From assembly GCA_013001935.1 (NCBI GenBank), contig JABDKZ010000476.1, forward strand, positions 1-7,491: DNA of 7,491 nt. The letters are read 5' to 3'. Below, in pieces: positions 1 to 7,357 of the stretch. The position numbers and the translations under genes were made by a program. Under the pieces are notes generated by a model. That model did not search any database. It worked only from the letters and a program-made list of their open reading frames with translations, and was not told the origin of the DNA. The number at the start of each line of letters is the position of its first letter. Position 1 is the first letter of the stretch. The stretch is from Maribacter sp. Lineage in GTDB: Bacteria > Bacteroidota > Bacteroidia > Flavobacteriales > Flavobacteriaceae.

Positions 1-171
1 ACCAAAGGCAGAACTACTTTCGTAATTGCCCACCGATTAAGCACCATAAGAAGGGCCAACCAAATATTGGTGATTGAGAATGGGAGAATTGCAGAACAAG
101 GGACGCATGATGAGCTCATTGCAAAAGAAGGCAGGTACTATAATTTATTTACCTATCAGGCGAGAATCTAA
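1..171 (+). CDS. ABC exporter (fused permease-ATPase type), C-terminal fragment
   Basis: Frame 1 is open from the first base to a TAA at 169-171 and gives 56 residues. The start lies left of the window. The fragment holds the end of an ABC nucleotide-binding domain: the H-loop (switch histidine) is in IAHRLSTI at visible residues 9-16, with His at 11. It is followed by the strand [19 protein letters not shown] (residues 22-40), which is typical of MsbA/LmrA-like exporters whose ATPase is fused behind six membrane segments. The end, YYNLFTYQ, also fits that family. Such proteins flip lipids or export drugs or peptides across the inner membrane using ATP. The Walker A, Q-loop and signature motifs lie outside the window, so the exact subfamily and substrate cannot be given. 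The gene is convergent with the Fe-S unit to its right. I am sure of the ABC family and only moderately sure of the fused-exporter type. Confidence 0.88.
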   Translation, partial: TKGRTTFVIAHRLSTIRRANQILVIENGRIAEQGTHDELIAKEGRYYNLFTYQARI

Positions 172-270
172 TCCCAGTACATCTAAAAAGCAAACAAAAA
201 ACTTATCCGATGTAATGTGAATGATGAAATATAGGTTTATGGATAGAATGATACGATCTACTAGCAGCGA

Positions 271-510
271 TTAGGCCAAATTAATTACTTTTTCTATTTG
301 CGGTGCGTGTTTCTTAATGGTCATTTCCACCCCGCTTTTTAACGTCATCTGGTTTACACTGCATCCAACACAATTTCCTTCCAATCTAACCTTAACAGAC
401 TTGTCATCTTCAATAGCTATCAAAGAGATGTCTCCTCCATCACTTTGGAGAAAGGGTCGAATTTCGTCTAGTGCCAGTTCAACTTTTACACGCAGTTCTT
501 CTGAAGTCAT
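271..510 (-). CDS. NifU C-terminal-domain Fe-S scaffold protein (Nfu-type)
   Basis: This 79-residue protein is a stand-alone NifU C-terminal (Nfu) domain. The family holds a [4Fe-4S] cluster at a dimer interface and passes it to apoproteins in the cytoplasm. Visible hallmarks are the helix before FLQSDGGDISL (residues 20-30) and the cluster-binding CxxC in GNCVGCSVNQMTLKSG (Cys47 and Cys50), followed by the family's TLKxGVE helix. The residue after the second Cys is Ser rather than the common Pro. The start was chosen at 510 because its ATG overlaps the TAA of the upstream Mrp gene by one base (TAATG), which suggests translational coupling. The reading frame is open nine codons further, but that extension (MRCCKTERI) lies inside the Mrp gene and has no family resemblance. 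An AAAGGA lies only two bases before the ATG, too close to be a normal ribosome site. It is probably transcribed from the promoter ahead of the Mrp gene, and the pairing supports a joint role in Fe-S delivery. Confidence 0.92.
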   Translation of the reverse strand: MTSEELRVKVELALDEIRPFLQSDGGDISLIAIEDDKSVKVRLEGNCVGCSVNQMTLKSGVEMTIKKHAPQIEKVINLA

Positions 511-1652
511 TATCCTTTCTGTTTTACAGCAGCGCAACCTGCCATCGTAGTTATCTTGATAGCCTCCGTTGGAGGTAAGCTTGTATTTCTACGCACAAGT
601 TCCTGCACAGAATTCTTGGTTAATTCCTGAAAAGCAGTTTCCAGGGAAGTTCCCATTTGCATGGCTGCAGGTCTTCCAACATCTCCAGCTTCCCTAATAC
701 TTTGCACCAAAGGTATTTCACCTAAAAATGGTACACTCATATCTTCTGCCAGGTTTTTTGCGCCTTGTTTTCCAAAAATATAGTACTTATTATCTGGTAA
801 TTCTTCAGGGGTAAAATATGCCATATTTTCAACGATCCCCAGTACCGGTACATTAATAGCCTCTTGCTGAAACATAGCAACACCCTTTCGGGCATCGGCC
901 AAGGCCACTTCCTGTGGTGTACTAACTACAACAGCACCAGTAACAGGCAATGCCTGCATTATGCTCAGATGAATATCTCCTGTGCCCGGGGGCAGATCTA
1001 TCAGCAAGAAATCTAATTCTCCCCAGTGGGCATCAAAAATCATTTGATTCAACGCCTTTGCCGCCATGGGTCCTCGCCAAACAACTGCCTGATTTGGTTG
1101 TGTAAAAAATCCGATAGATAAGATCTTTACGCCGTAATTTTCTACAGGTTTCATTTTAGACTTGCCGTCTACATTGGTTGCCAAAGGTTTTTCCATAGCA
1201 ACATCAAACATGATAGGAATAGATGGCCCATAAATATCCGCATCCAGAACACCTACTTTAAATCCCATTTTTGCCAGCGAAACAGCCATATTTGCGGTTA
1301 CAGTAGATTTACCAACGCCTCCTTTCCCAGAAGCCACTGCAATTATATTTTGTATGCCTGGTAAGGGTTTCCCCTTAATTTCATTAACGCTTGGTGTAGC
1401 AGGAGCATCTACCTTTATATTAATTTTGATCTTGGCTTTTGCATAAACCTCCTTATGGATAATCTTAAGGATTTCCACTTCAGTTTTTTTCCGTGCCTGA
1501 AGACTTGGATTAGTAATAGTAATGTCTATTTCCACTTCATCACCAAAGATCTGCACATTCTTTACAGCACCACTTTCAACCATATTCTGCCCTTCACCAG
1601 GTACAGTTATATTCTCTAATGCCTTTAGGATATCTTGCTTATGAATCTTCAT
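510..1652 (-). CDS. Mrp/ApbC-family P-loop ATPase, Fe-S cluster carrier
   Basis: This 380-residue protein has a normal length and domain order for bacterial Mrp/ApbC. Residues about 1-80 form a MIP18 (DUF59) domain, followed by a Pro/Ala-rich linker and a MinD/SIMIBI-class ATPase. The deviant Walker A is GKGGVGKST (109-117) with the signature lysine. DADIYGPS (137-144) is the Mrp switch I region, and LLIDLPPGTGD (216-226) is the Walker B/switch II region. Family members bind and transfer [4Fe-4S] clusters as dimers in the cytoplasm. The usual cluster-ligand CPxC, expected just after ENMAYF (275-280), is absent and is replaced by TPEELPDNKYYIFGKQG. The only Cys I see in the translation is Cys373 near the C terminus. 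From memory, Bacteroidota Mrp proteins often look like this. The ATG at 1652 is preceded by an AT-rich leader without a ribosome site; the ATG 16 bases further upstream is out of frame. It is followed by the overlapping Nfu gene, which supports an Fe-S role. Confidence 0.93.
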   Translation of the reverse strand: MKIHKQDILKALENITVPGEGQNMVESGAVKNVQIFGDEVEIDITITNPSLQARKKTEVEILKIIHKEVYAKAKIKINIKVDAPATPSVNEIKGKPLPGIQNIIAVASGKGGVGKSTVTANMAVSLAKMGFKVGVLDADIYGPSIPIMFDVAMEKPLATNVDGKSKMKPVENYGVKILSIGFFTQPNQAVVWRGPMAAKALNQMIFDAHWGELDFLLIDLPPGTGDIHLSIMQALPVTGAVVVSTPQEVALADARKGVAMFQQEAINVPVLGIVENMAYFTPEELPDNKYYIFGKQGAKNLAEDMSVPFLGEIPLVQSIREAGDVGRPAAMQMGTSLETAFQELTKNSVQELVRRNTSLPPTEAIKITTMAGCAAVKQKG

Positions 1653-1678
1653 TCTTTATGTATATTCATTCTAAACAA

Positions 1679-1709
1679 CAAAGATACGGCATAGGGCCGA
1701 ATAGCTAAA
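1679..1709 (-). promoter_or_regulatory. Putative Bacteroidota sigma-A-type promoter for the mrp-nfu unit
   Basis: On the minus strand the 109-base gap between the ABC ATPase gene and the Mrp gene holds TATCTTTG (1679-1686), an exact match to the Bacteroidota -7 consensus TAnnTTTG. Nineteen bases upstream is TTTA (1706-1709), one base off the -33 element TTTG and at the preferred spacing. Transcription would begin near 1672, leaving a leader of roughly 20 bases before the ATG at 1652. The spacer contains a small inverted repeat, cggc/gccg with a five-base loop (1687-1699), which may be chance. The placement supports separate transcription of the Fe-S pair from the ABC operon. This is a consensus match only; no start site is known. 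Confidence 0.6.
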
Positions 1710-1761
1710 GTTATTGGATTGAAAAGTGGAATAATGAGATAGATTGGCTTTATCTGGCGTA

Positions 1762-2427
1762 TTATATTATTCTTCGACCATCTAATAAATTAATAGTTCT
1801 CGATCCATAGGCTGCGTTTGTCTCTGAATGGGTTACTTGAACAATCGTCACACCTTCCTGGTTCAACTGTTTAAAAAGTTCCATGATTTCCTTGCTTTGA
1901 GTAGAATTCAAATTGCCGGTTGGCTCATCAGCTAAAATCAATTTAGGATTGGCGATAAGCGCCCTAGCCACACCTACCAATTGCTGTTGCCCGCCACTTA
2001 ATTGTGCCGGAAAAAGGTCTTTTTTGGCTACAATATTAAAGCGATCCAATATATCTGCCACCTTGGCCTTTCGTTCAGGTGATTTCATCTTTTTATACAA
2101 CAAAGGCATTTCTAAATTCTCTTGTACGGTAAGATCATCGAGCAGATGATAGGATTGAAAAACAAATCCGATATATTGTTTATAAAGTCTGGAACGGTCT
2201 TTTTCTTTCAGTGAATGCACCGATTCATCCAAGAAATTATATTCTCCCTCATCAAATGCATCCAACATACCAATAACATTCAGCAACGTTGATTTACCCG
2301 ATCCTGAAGGTCCCATAATCGAGATGAATTCACCTTCTTCAACTTCAAGATTTATATCCTTTAGCAGAAAGATGCGCTGCCCTCCAGATTGCACCCATTT
2401 AAAAATATTGTTTAGTTGTACAAGCAT
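1762..2427 (-). CDS. MacB/LolD-type ABC transporter ATP-binding protein
   Basis: This 221-residue stand-alone cytoplasmic ATPase belongs to the MacB/LolD/FtsE-like group that powers FtsX-type permeases. Motifs in order are Walker A GPSGSGKST (39-47), Q-loop Gln91 in FVFQSYH, signature LSGGQQQ (143-149), Walker B LILADEP (163-169), and the switch His200 in QVTHSE. All catalytic residues are present, including Glu168. Two positions differ from the textbook pattern: the residue after LSGGQQQ is Leu rather than Arg (LVGVARAL), and the D-loop reads GNLNS rather than GNLDS. I believe both are seen in related Bacteroidota ATPases, so they are not signs of decay. It is the last gene of the run, 29 bases behind the nearest permease and with no ribosome site before its ATG. 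It is the only ATPase seen beside the three permeases, so it probably serves them all by driving movements of their periplasmic domains. The substrate is unknown. Confidence 0.93.
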   Translation of the reverse strand: MLVQLNNIFKWVQSGGQRIFLLKDINLEVEEGEFISIMGPSGSGKSTLLNVIGMLDAFDEGEYNFLDESVHSLKEKDRSRLYKQYIGFVFQSYHLLDDLTVQENLEMPLLYKKMKSPERKAKVADILDRFNIVAKKDLFPAQLSGGQQQLVGVARALIANPKLILADEPTGNLNSTQSKEIMELFKQLNQEGVTIVQVTHSETNAAYGSRTINLLDGRRII

Positions 2428-2456
2428 GTATTTGATTTAATACGTAATTATTGAAT

Positions 2457-4856
2457 TTACTCTGTTCTCAAGCTTTTTACCGGATTTGCTCTTGCGGCCT
2501 TTATAGCCTGAAAACTTACAGTAATGACGGTGACCAGCATAGCACCGACCGTAGCCAAGGCAAAAATCCACCATTTAAGAATTACCCTATATGGGTATTC
2601 CTGAAGCCATCCATTCATAACGAAATAGGCTATAGGAACAGCAATAAAACATGAGATGATCACCAACTTTAAAAAGTCTTTGGAAAGCATATTCCATACA
2701 CTGTAGACCGAGGCTCCCAATACTTTACGAACCCCTATTTCCTTTGTACGTTGCTCTGCTACAAAGGAGGTCAAGCCAAATAATCCTAAACAGCTAATTA
2801 AGATAGCCAGGGCCGTGAAGATCCCTGATAAGGTTCCTATCCTTTCTTCAGCTGCAAATTTTCTGCCATATTCCTGATCTACAAAATCATATTGAAAGGG
2901 AATACTGGGAAAATGTTCTTTGAATACCCGCTCTATGACAGCCAGGTTTTCCCCAGCACTTTGATCGGGGTTCAATCTCATATTATAATAATTGGAACTA
3001 TTATCTTTGTCATAGGCAAATACAGCTTGTTTCACCGGTTCATAGGGCGATTGTGCTATCATGTCCTTAACTACACCTATTATTTTCAATGGTTCGGCCG
3101 GATCCTCTTCGTTGCTATCTTTGAGATATTTACCTACCGGATTTGCAAGACCCATATATTTTACGGCGGTCTCATTTATAAGAACCGCATTGGAATCGGT
3201 AGCGAATTCCCTGGAGAAATCGCGACCTGCAATTATCTTAAGATTCAATGAACTTGCAAATTCCGGTGATACTTGCGACCAGGCAAAATCCTCCTGGAAT
3301 CCTTCTGGTTTTCCTTCCCAAGTGTATCCGCTATAATTGGACCAAACTGCGGTTGTCGGTGCGCTAGAAGAAGACATTTGTGACACTGCACCTGATCCAA
3401 TAAACTCACTTCGCATCAATTCAAATTTTCCCGTAAAATCCTGACTCATAACCGGGACTTGTATCAGTCCCTGCTTATCATATCCTACTGGCCTGTTTTT
3501 AGCATAATTGATCTGTTGCATTACGATGACAGTACCTATTATAAAAGCCACAGAAACCGTAAATTGTACTACTACTAATATCTTCCTTGGTAATCCGGCA
3601 TACTTGCCAGCTTTAAAAGTTCCCTTTAAAACATCAACAGGTTTGAATGAAGATAAATACAAGGCCGGATAACTCCCTGCCATTAATGCTGTAATAAGAA
3701 TAAATAACAACGAAATAGCCCAAAAAATAGGATCGCTCCATGGAAAGATAATCTCTTTTCTAGCTAAATCATTAAATCCATTAATAGATAAAAGTACTAA
3801 TGCAACTGCCAGGAAATAGGCAAACAATACCACAAGAAACGATTCACTTAAAAATTGATATATCAACTGTCCTCTTTGCGAACCAATAGACTTACGAATA
3901 CCAACTTCCTTACCTCTTTTTTCGGAACGTGCTGTACTAAGGTTCATAAAATTAATACAGGCTAAAAGCAATATAAAAACACCGATGATGCCAAATAACC
4001 ATACGTATTTTATACGTCCGCCCATTTGCTTCCCATTCTCAAAATTACTTCTAAGATGCCAGTCTTTCATCGGGAACAGAAAGAGTTGTGGATTGAAATC
4101 TATTGAATCTTCATTAAGTGATTTTTTTACATCCTTGATCTTGTCGGTAACTTGCTCCATATTGGCATTGTCCGCAATTTGTACAAACATCTGATACGAA
4201 TTGTTTCCCCAGTTGTCCACAGCATTTCTAGCCCACTCATTAGAAGAAAGATATTGCTCCCAAGGAATTATGAATTCCGTATCATTAAATGTGTTGTTAA
4301 ACGGGATGTCTTTGTATACAGCTGAAACCATTAGATTATATTGATTATTGACCTCAATGACCTTGCCAATTGGCTCTTCACTCCCAAAAAGCGTCTTAGC
4401 CGTTGATTCAGAAATCATAATGGAATTTATCTCTCTTAGTCCATCTTTCTCGCCTTTTAAGATATCGAGATTTAATAGTTCCGGAGCAGCCTCCTGCATA
4501 TAGTTTCCTGACCTGGATATACTGGTTTCATTGTATTTAAGGTATCGATCGTTGGTCCAGGTAGCCATAATCAGGTGCTTAAAATTATCACCATACCCTT
4601 CTCTTAATGCCTTTTCCAAAGGTCGTGGGATGGCAGGTCCTGTATCTGTCTCTCCATTAAAAGTCTGGGACTGGAACACCTGAGCAATCTTATCCTTACT
4701 TGTGAAATAGTTATTATGTGATAGCTCGTCTTGCATCCAAAGCCCAATAATAAGGGCAACTGCCATTCCCAATGCCAGTCCGCCAATATTTATGGTAGAA
4801 TAGGCCTTATTTTTAATAAGATTTCTCCAAGCAATTTTTATATAGTTTTTAAACAT
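2457..4856 (-). CDS. FtsX/MacB-type ABC transporter permease (double-module), third in the array
   Basis: This 799-residue inner-membrane protein is built from two copies of the MacB periplasmic domain plus FtsX module. I read membrane segments at about 21-42, 284-306, 335-358, 377-400, 426-447, 675-700, 730-748 and 762-783, eight in all, with large extracytoplasmic parts at about 43-283 and 448-674. After the second segment of each half comes the FtsX coupling motif, KEVGIRKSIGSQRG (316-329) and KEIGVRKVLGAS (705-716), which is expected to contact the ATPase. Family members do not form a classical channel. They transmit ATP-driven movement to the periplasm, for lipoprotein release, efflux with partner proteins, or signalling. 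The start MFKNYIKIAWRNL is the family's usual N terminus, and the protein ends in NPVKSLRTE like its neighbours. It is the most divergent of the three visible permeases. It lies 24 bases after the preceding permease and 29 before the ATPase gene. The substrate cannot be told from sequence. Confidence 0.92.
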   Translation of the reverse strand: MFKNYIKIAWRNLIKNKAYSTINIGGLALGMAVALIIGLWMQDELSHNNYFTSKDKIAQVFQSQTFNGETDTGPAIPRPLEKALREGYGDNFKHLIMATWTNDRYLKYNETSISRSGNYMQEAAPELLNLDILKGEKDGLREINSIMISESTAKTLFGSEEPIGKVIEVNNQYNLMVSAVYKDIPFNNTFNDTEFIIPWEQYLSSNEWARNAVDNWGNNSYQMFVQIADNANMEQVTDKIKDVKKSLNEDSIDFNPQLFLFPMKDWHLRSNFENGKQMGGRIKYVWLFGIIGVFILLLACINFMNLSTARSEKRGKEVGIRKSIGSQRGQLIYQFLSESFLVVLFAYFLAVALVLLSINGFNDLARKEIIFPWSDPIFWAISLLFILITALMAGSYPALYLSSFKPVDVLKGTFKAGKYAGLPRKILVVVQFTVSVAFIIGTVIVMQQINYAKNRPVGYDKQGLIQVPVMSQDFTGKFELMRSEFIGSGAVSQMSSSSAPTTAVWSNYSGYTWEGKPEGFQEDFAWSQVSPEFASSLNLKIIAGRDFSREFATDSNAVLINETAVKYMGLANPVGKYLKDSNEEDPAEPLKIIGVVKDMIAQSPYEPVKQAVFAYDKDNSSNYYNMRLNPDQSAGENLAVIERVFKEHFPSIPFQYDFVDQEYGRKFAAEERIGTLSGIFTALAILISCLGLFGLTSFVAEQRTKEIGVRKVLGASVYSVWNMLSKDFLKLVIISCFIAVPIAYFVMNGWLQEYPYRVILKWWIFALATVGAMLVTVITVSFQAIKAARANPVKSLRTE

Positions 4857-4897
4857 GATTGTTTGTTTTTTGATTGATAATTATTCCGTACGCAGAC
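4846..4897 (-). repeat. Permease-permease junction repeat, copy 1
   Basis: This stretch spans the end of one permease gene (RTE plus stop), a 24-base spacer and the MFKN start of the next. It matches the junction at 7306-7357 at 46 of 52 positions without gaps, by hand count. The longest shared runs are 15 bases over the start codon, 10 in the spacer and 12 over the stop codon. Conservation continues through the non-coding spacer, so it is not explained by protein constraint alone and suggests tandem duplication or gene conversion. Confidence 0.7.
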
Positions 4898-7316
4898 TTT
4901 TAATAGGATTAACAATAGCTGCCTTAATACTCTGATAACTTACCGTTATTATTGAAATGGCTATTGCGAGGAGTGCAGCCACTGCAAACACCCAAACACC
5001 AATTTCTATACGATAAGAAAAATCCTCCAGCCATTTGTTCATGGCAAACCAGCCTAGTGGAAGCGATATCAAAATTGCAACACCTACTAGTTTTAAAAAA
5101 TCCATAGAAAGCCTATAAGAAATCTGACTTACGCTTGCCCCTAATACCTTTCTTATACCTATTTCCTTGGTGCGTTTTTCAGCGTTAAAAGCTGCTAACC
5201 CAAATAGCCCCAGACAAGCAATTAATATCGAAAGAGCTGTAAAGATGAAAAAGATTCGGCCTAGTCGTTGTTCTGATTGATACGTATCATTAAACCGGTC
5301 TTCCATAAAGTAGTAATCAAAAGGTTGCCCTGGTGCTATTTGATTCCAAATCCCTTCAATTCCCGCTATAGCATTTGAAAAATTTCCAGATTCCAATTTT
5401 ATTGCCAGCGCATATGCTCGGTCGCTCAAATGAAGGCTCAGTGATTCTATTTCAGCCCTGAAAGGAGAAAAGTGAAAATCTTTTACCACCCCTATAATGG
5501 TGAAAAATTCTGGGTTATCTTCACCGAAATCCGGTGTATAACGCATGCCAATTGCCTCTTCAGGGGATACCCCAATAACCGATACTGCAGACTCATTAAC
5601 GATTATATTAGTGGAATCATTCTTGAAATCACGATTAAAATCCCTCCCGGCAATTATCTCAAAATCCATGGTGGATACATAATCAAAATCAACGCCCCAT
5701 CTTTGCATACTAAGGGCATTTTCTTGGTCGGTAAGTCCCTCTTCAGGTGCAAATGTGCTATCTGATCTGGAGGAAGGCGTAGGGAAAAAACTGCTTAAGG
5801 TGGCATTCTTAACATAGCTTAGTTTCTTCACTTCTTCCTTAAAGGAATTGGCATTATTGTCTAAGGAAAATGCATCGTTTACTATTAAGACTTGATCTTT
5901 TGAAAAGCCAAGGTCCTTATTTTGAATGTAGTCCAATTGTTGATATACCACCAGCGTGCCAATAATTAAAAACACTGAAATTGCAAATTGAAAAATAACC
6001 AATGCGTTTCGCACTTTCCCTCCACCAAGACTATTGCTACTTGTCCCTTTTAACACTTTTACCGGAATAAACTTTGACATAAAAAAGGCTGGGTATCCCC
6101 CTGAAAAAAGTCCGAGGACAACCCCAGAAGCAAGTAGTATCAACCAGAAAAACGGATTTGTATAAGGCATTGAAATATTCTTATCAGCCAAATCATTAAA
6201 CATTGGGAGCAGAATAACAGCCAATATAACTGCTAGTACCAATGAAGCCATGGATACCAAACCAGATTCTATCAAAAACTGTCTGATTAGCTCGCCCCTA
6301 TTAGATCCTAAGGTCTTTCTAATACCAACTTCCTTCGCCCTTTTAAGGGAATGTGCCGTGGAAAGGTTCATAAAGTTGACACATGCCAAAACCAAAAGGA
6401 AGATGGCTATGAATGAAAGTATATAAATACTTTGGAGTTTATTATTCCTGCTTATTTCTGCAACCCTATCGGACCGTAGATGAATATCGGTCAAGGGCAT
6501 AGTACTATAGATCAAATGATTTCCCGCAGCTTTAAATTGCTCTTCAGTAAACCCTGGCATAAATTGCTGTACCCCCGGAATAACATACCTGCCTAAAAAG
6601 TCTCTTAAAGGTTCTTGTATATCCTCTACATTGGCGGAAGGGATCAGTTTAATATATGTTTGATAATTATTACTCCCCCAATTCACAATCCTCGAATCCT
6701 CATATCCAGACATGGCCATAAAAACGGTATGGTCCCTTAGAAATGAATTTTGTGGAAAATCATCGATTACCCCTGTTACCGAATACGAATCATCATTATC
6801 TAAAATTAACGTTTGACCAACAGCATCATTGATACTAAAATGTTTTTCAGCAGCTGATTTAGTCAATATTAAAGTGTTTGGTGACTTTAATGCTGTTTTA
6901 ATATCTCCAGCTAATAGGTCTAATCCAAACATTTTAAAAAAGGTAGAATCAACGAACGTTGTTTGCAATTCTTTTATGTTAGCCTCAGTATCTGCCTTTC
7001 GAAGCAGCAGGCTACCCTGAGTGCGAAATCGCATGGCCAGCTCTACTTCTGAAAAATCATTTTGGGCTACTTCAGCCATAGGTGCCGGGGTAACTGCAAA
7101 CTTGCGATCCTCTCCTCCAAATTTAATATCAGCATGAATTCGATGTATGCGATCGGCATCAGCGAACATTCTGTCATAACTTAATTCATCATAGATGTAC
7201 AATGAAATAAGAAGTCCACCAGCTATTCCAATAGCTAACCCAAAGGTGTTTAAAAAAGTAAAGAAAGGTTGCTTTTTAAGACTCCTCCAAGCTATTTTTA
7301 AATGATTTTTAAACAT
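4881..7316 (-). CDS. FtsX/MacB-type ABC transporter permease (double-module), second in the array
   Basis: This 811-residue paralogue of the permease that follows it has the same plan of two MacB periplasmic plus FtsX modules. Membrane segments are near 21-43, 295-318, 352-371, 386-410, 437-459, 688-712, 742-760 and 775-795. The two cytoplasmic coupling motifs are KEVGIRKTLGSNRG (328-341) and KEIGIRKVLGAS (717-728). Each half has the FtsX hallmark: LACVNFMNLSTA (309-320) in the first and IACLGLFGLAAF (699-710) in the second. The start MFKNHLKIAWRSL matches 8 of the first 10 residues of the next permease. The C terminus is closer to the partial permease upstream (35 of the last 49 residues identical, hand count), which suggests that those two are the more recent duplicates. 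Spacers of exactly 24 bases lie on both sides. No signal peptide beyond the first membrane segment and no frameshift are seen. The gene is presumably co-transcribed with the other permeases and the ATPase; the substrate is unknown. Confidence 0.92.
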   Translation of the reverse strand: MFKNHLKIAWRSLKKQPFFTFLNTFGLAIGIAGGLLISLYIYDELSYDRMFADADRIHRIHADIKFGGEDRKFAVTPAPMAEVAQNDFSEVELAMRFRTQGSLLLRKADTEANIKELQTTFVDSTFFKMFGLDLLAGDIKTALKSPNTLILTKSAAEKHFSINDAVGQTLILDNDDSYSVTGVIDDFPQNSFLRDHTVFMAMSGYEDSRIVNWGSNNYQTYIKLIPSANVEDIQEPLRDFLGRYVIPGVQQFMPGFTEEQFKAAGNHLIYSTMPLTDIHLRSDRVAEISRNNKLQSIYILSFIAIFLLVLACVNFMNLSTAHSLKRAKEVGIRKTLGSNRGELIRQFLIESGLVSMASLVLAVILAVILLPMFNDLADKNISMPYTNPFFWLILLASGVVLGLFSGGYPAFFMSKFIPVKVLKGTSSNSLGGGKVRNALVIFQFAISVFLIIGTLVVYQQLDYIQNKDLGFSKDQVLIVNDAFSLDNNANSFKEEVKKLSYVKNATLSSFFPTPSSRSDSTFAPEEGLTDQENALSMQRWGVDFDYVSTMDFEIIAGRDFNRDFKNDSTNIIVNESAVSVIGVSPEEAIGMRYTPDFGEDNPEFFTIIGVVKDFHFSPFRAEIESLSLHLSDRAYALAIKLESGNFSNAIAGIEGIWNQIAPGQPFDYYFMEDRFNDTYQSEQRLGRIFFIFTALSILIACLGLFGLAAFNAEKRTKEIGIRKVLGASVSQISYRLSMDFLKLVGVAILISLPLGWFAMNKWLEDFSYRIEIGVWVFAVAALLAIAISIITVSYQSIKAAIVNPIKSLRTE

Positions 7317-7357
7317 GATTGATGATTCTTTGATTGATGATTATTCCGTACGTAGAC
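7306..7357 (-). repeat. Permease-permease junction repeat, copy 2
   Basis: This is the counterpart of 4846-4897, covering the stop of the window-edge permease, a 24-base spacer and the start of the next permease. The spacer itself contains the nonamer gattgatga twice (7317-7325 and 7332-7340, plus-strand reading), separated by six bases. The second nonamer, matched in 8 of 9 bases, is also in the other junction. No ribosome-binding sequence is visible, so the spacer may act as an AT-rich translation leader. Confidence 0.7.

Noticed and set aside
178..214. Inverted repeat tacatc/gatgta between the convergent genes as a possible terminator
   Set aside because: The stem is only six base pairs, mostly A-T, with a loop of about 25 bases and no T-run directly after it on either strand. 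The rest of 172-270 shows nothing else.
511..537. Nine-codon N-terminal extension of the Nfu gene (start at 537)
   Set aside because: It lies wholly inside the end of the Mrp gene, adds MRCCKTERI with no family resemblance, and the ATG at 510 forms a standard TAATG overlap.
2428..2456. TACGTA palindrome in the gap before the ATPase gene as an operator or promoter
   Set aside because: Only six bases are perfectly symmetric in AT-rich DNA, there is no TAnnTTTG on the minus strand there, and the gap is a normal intra-operon spacer.
2892..3336. Plus-strand open frames antisense to the permease genes (also around 317, 1913, 2451, 3985, 5472 and 6829)
   Set aside because: They are short, overlap well-supported minus-strand genes, have no recognisable domains and read like shadows of membrane-protein codons.
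4604..4786. A 60-codon minus-strand frame inside the third permease gene
   Set aside because: It is in another frame of a clearly intact permease gene and resembles no known protein; nothing suggests a frameshift.
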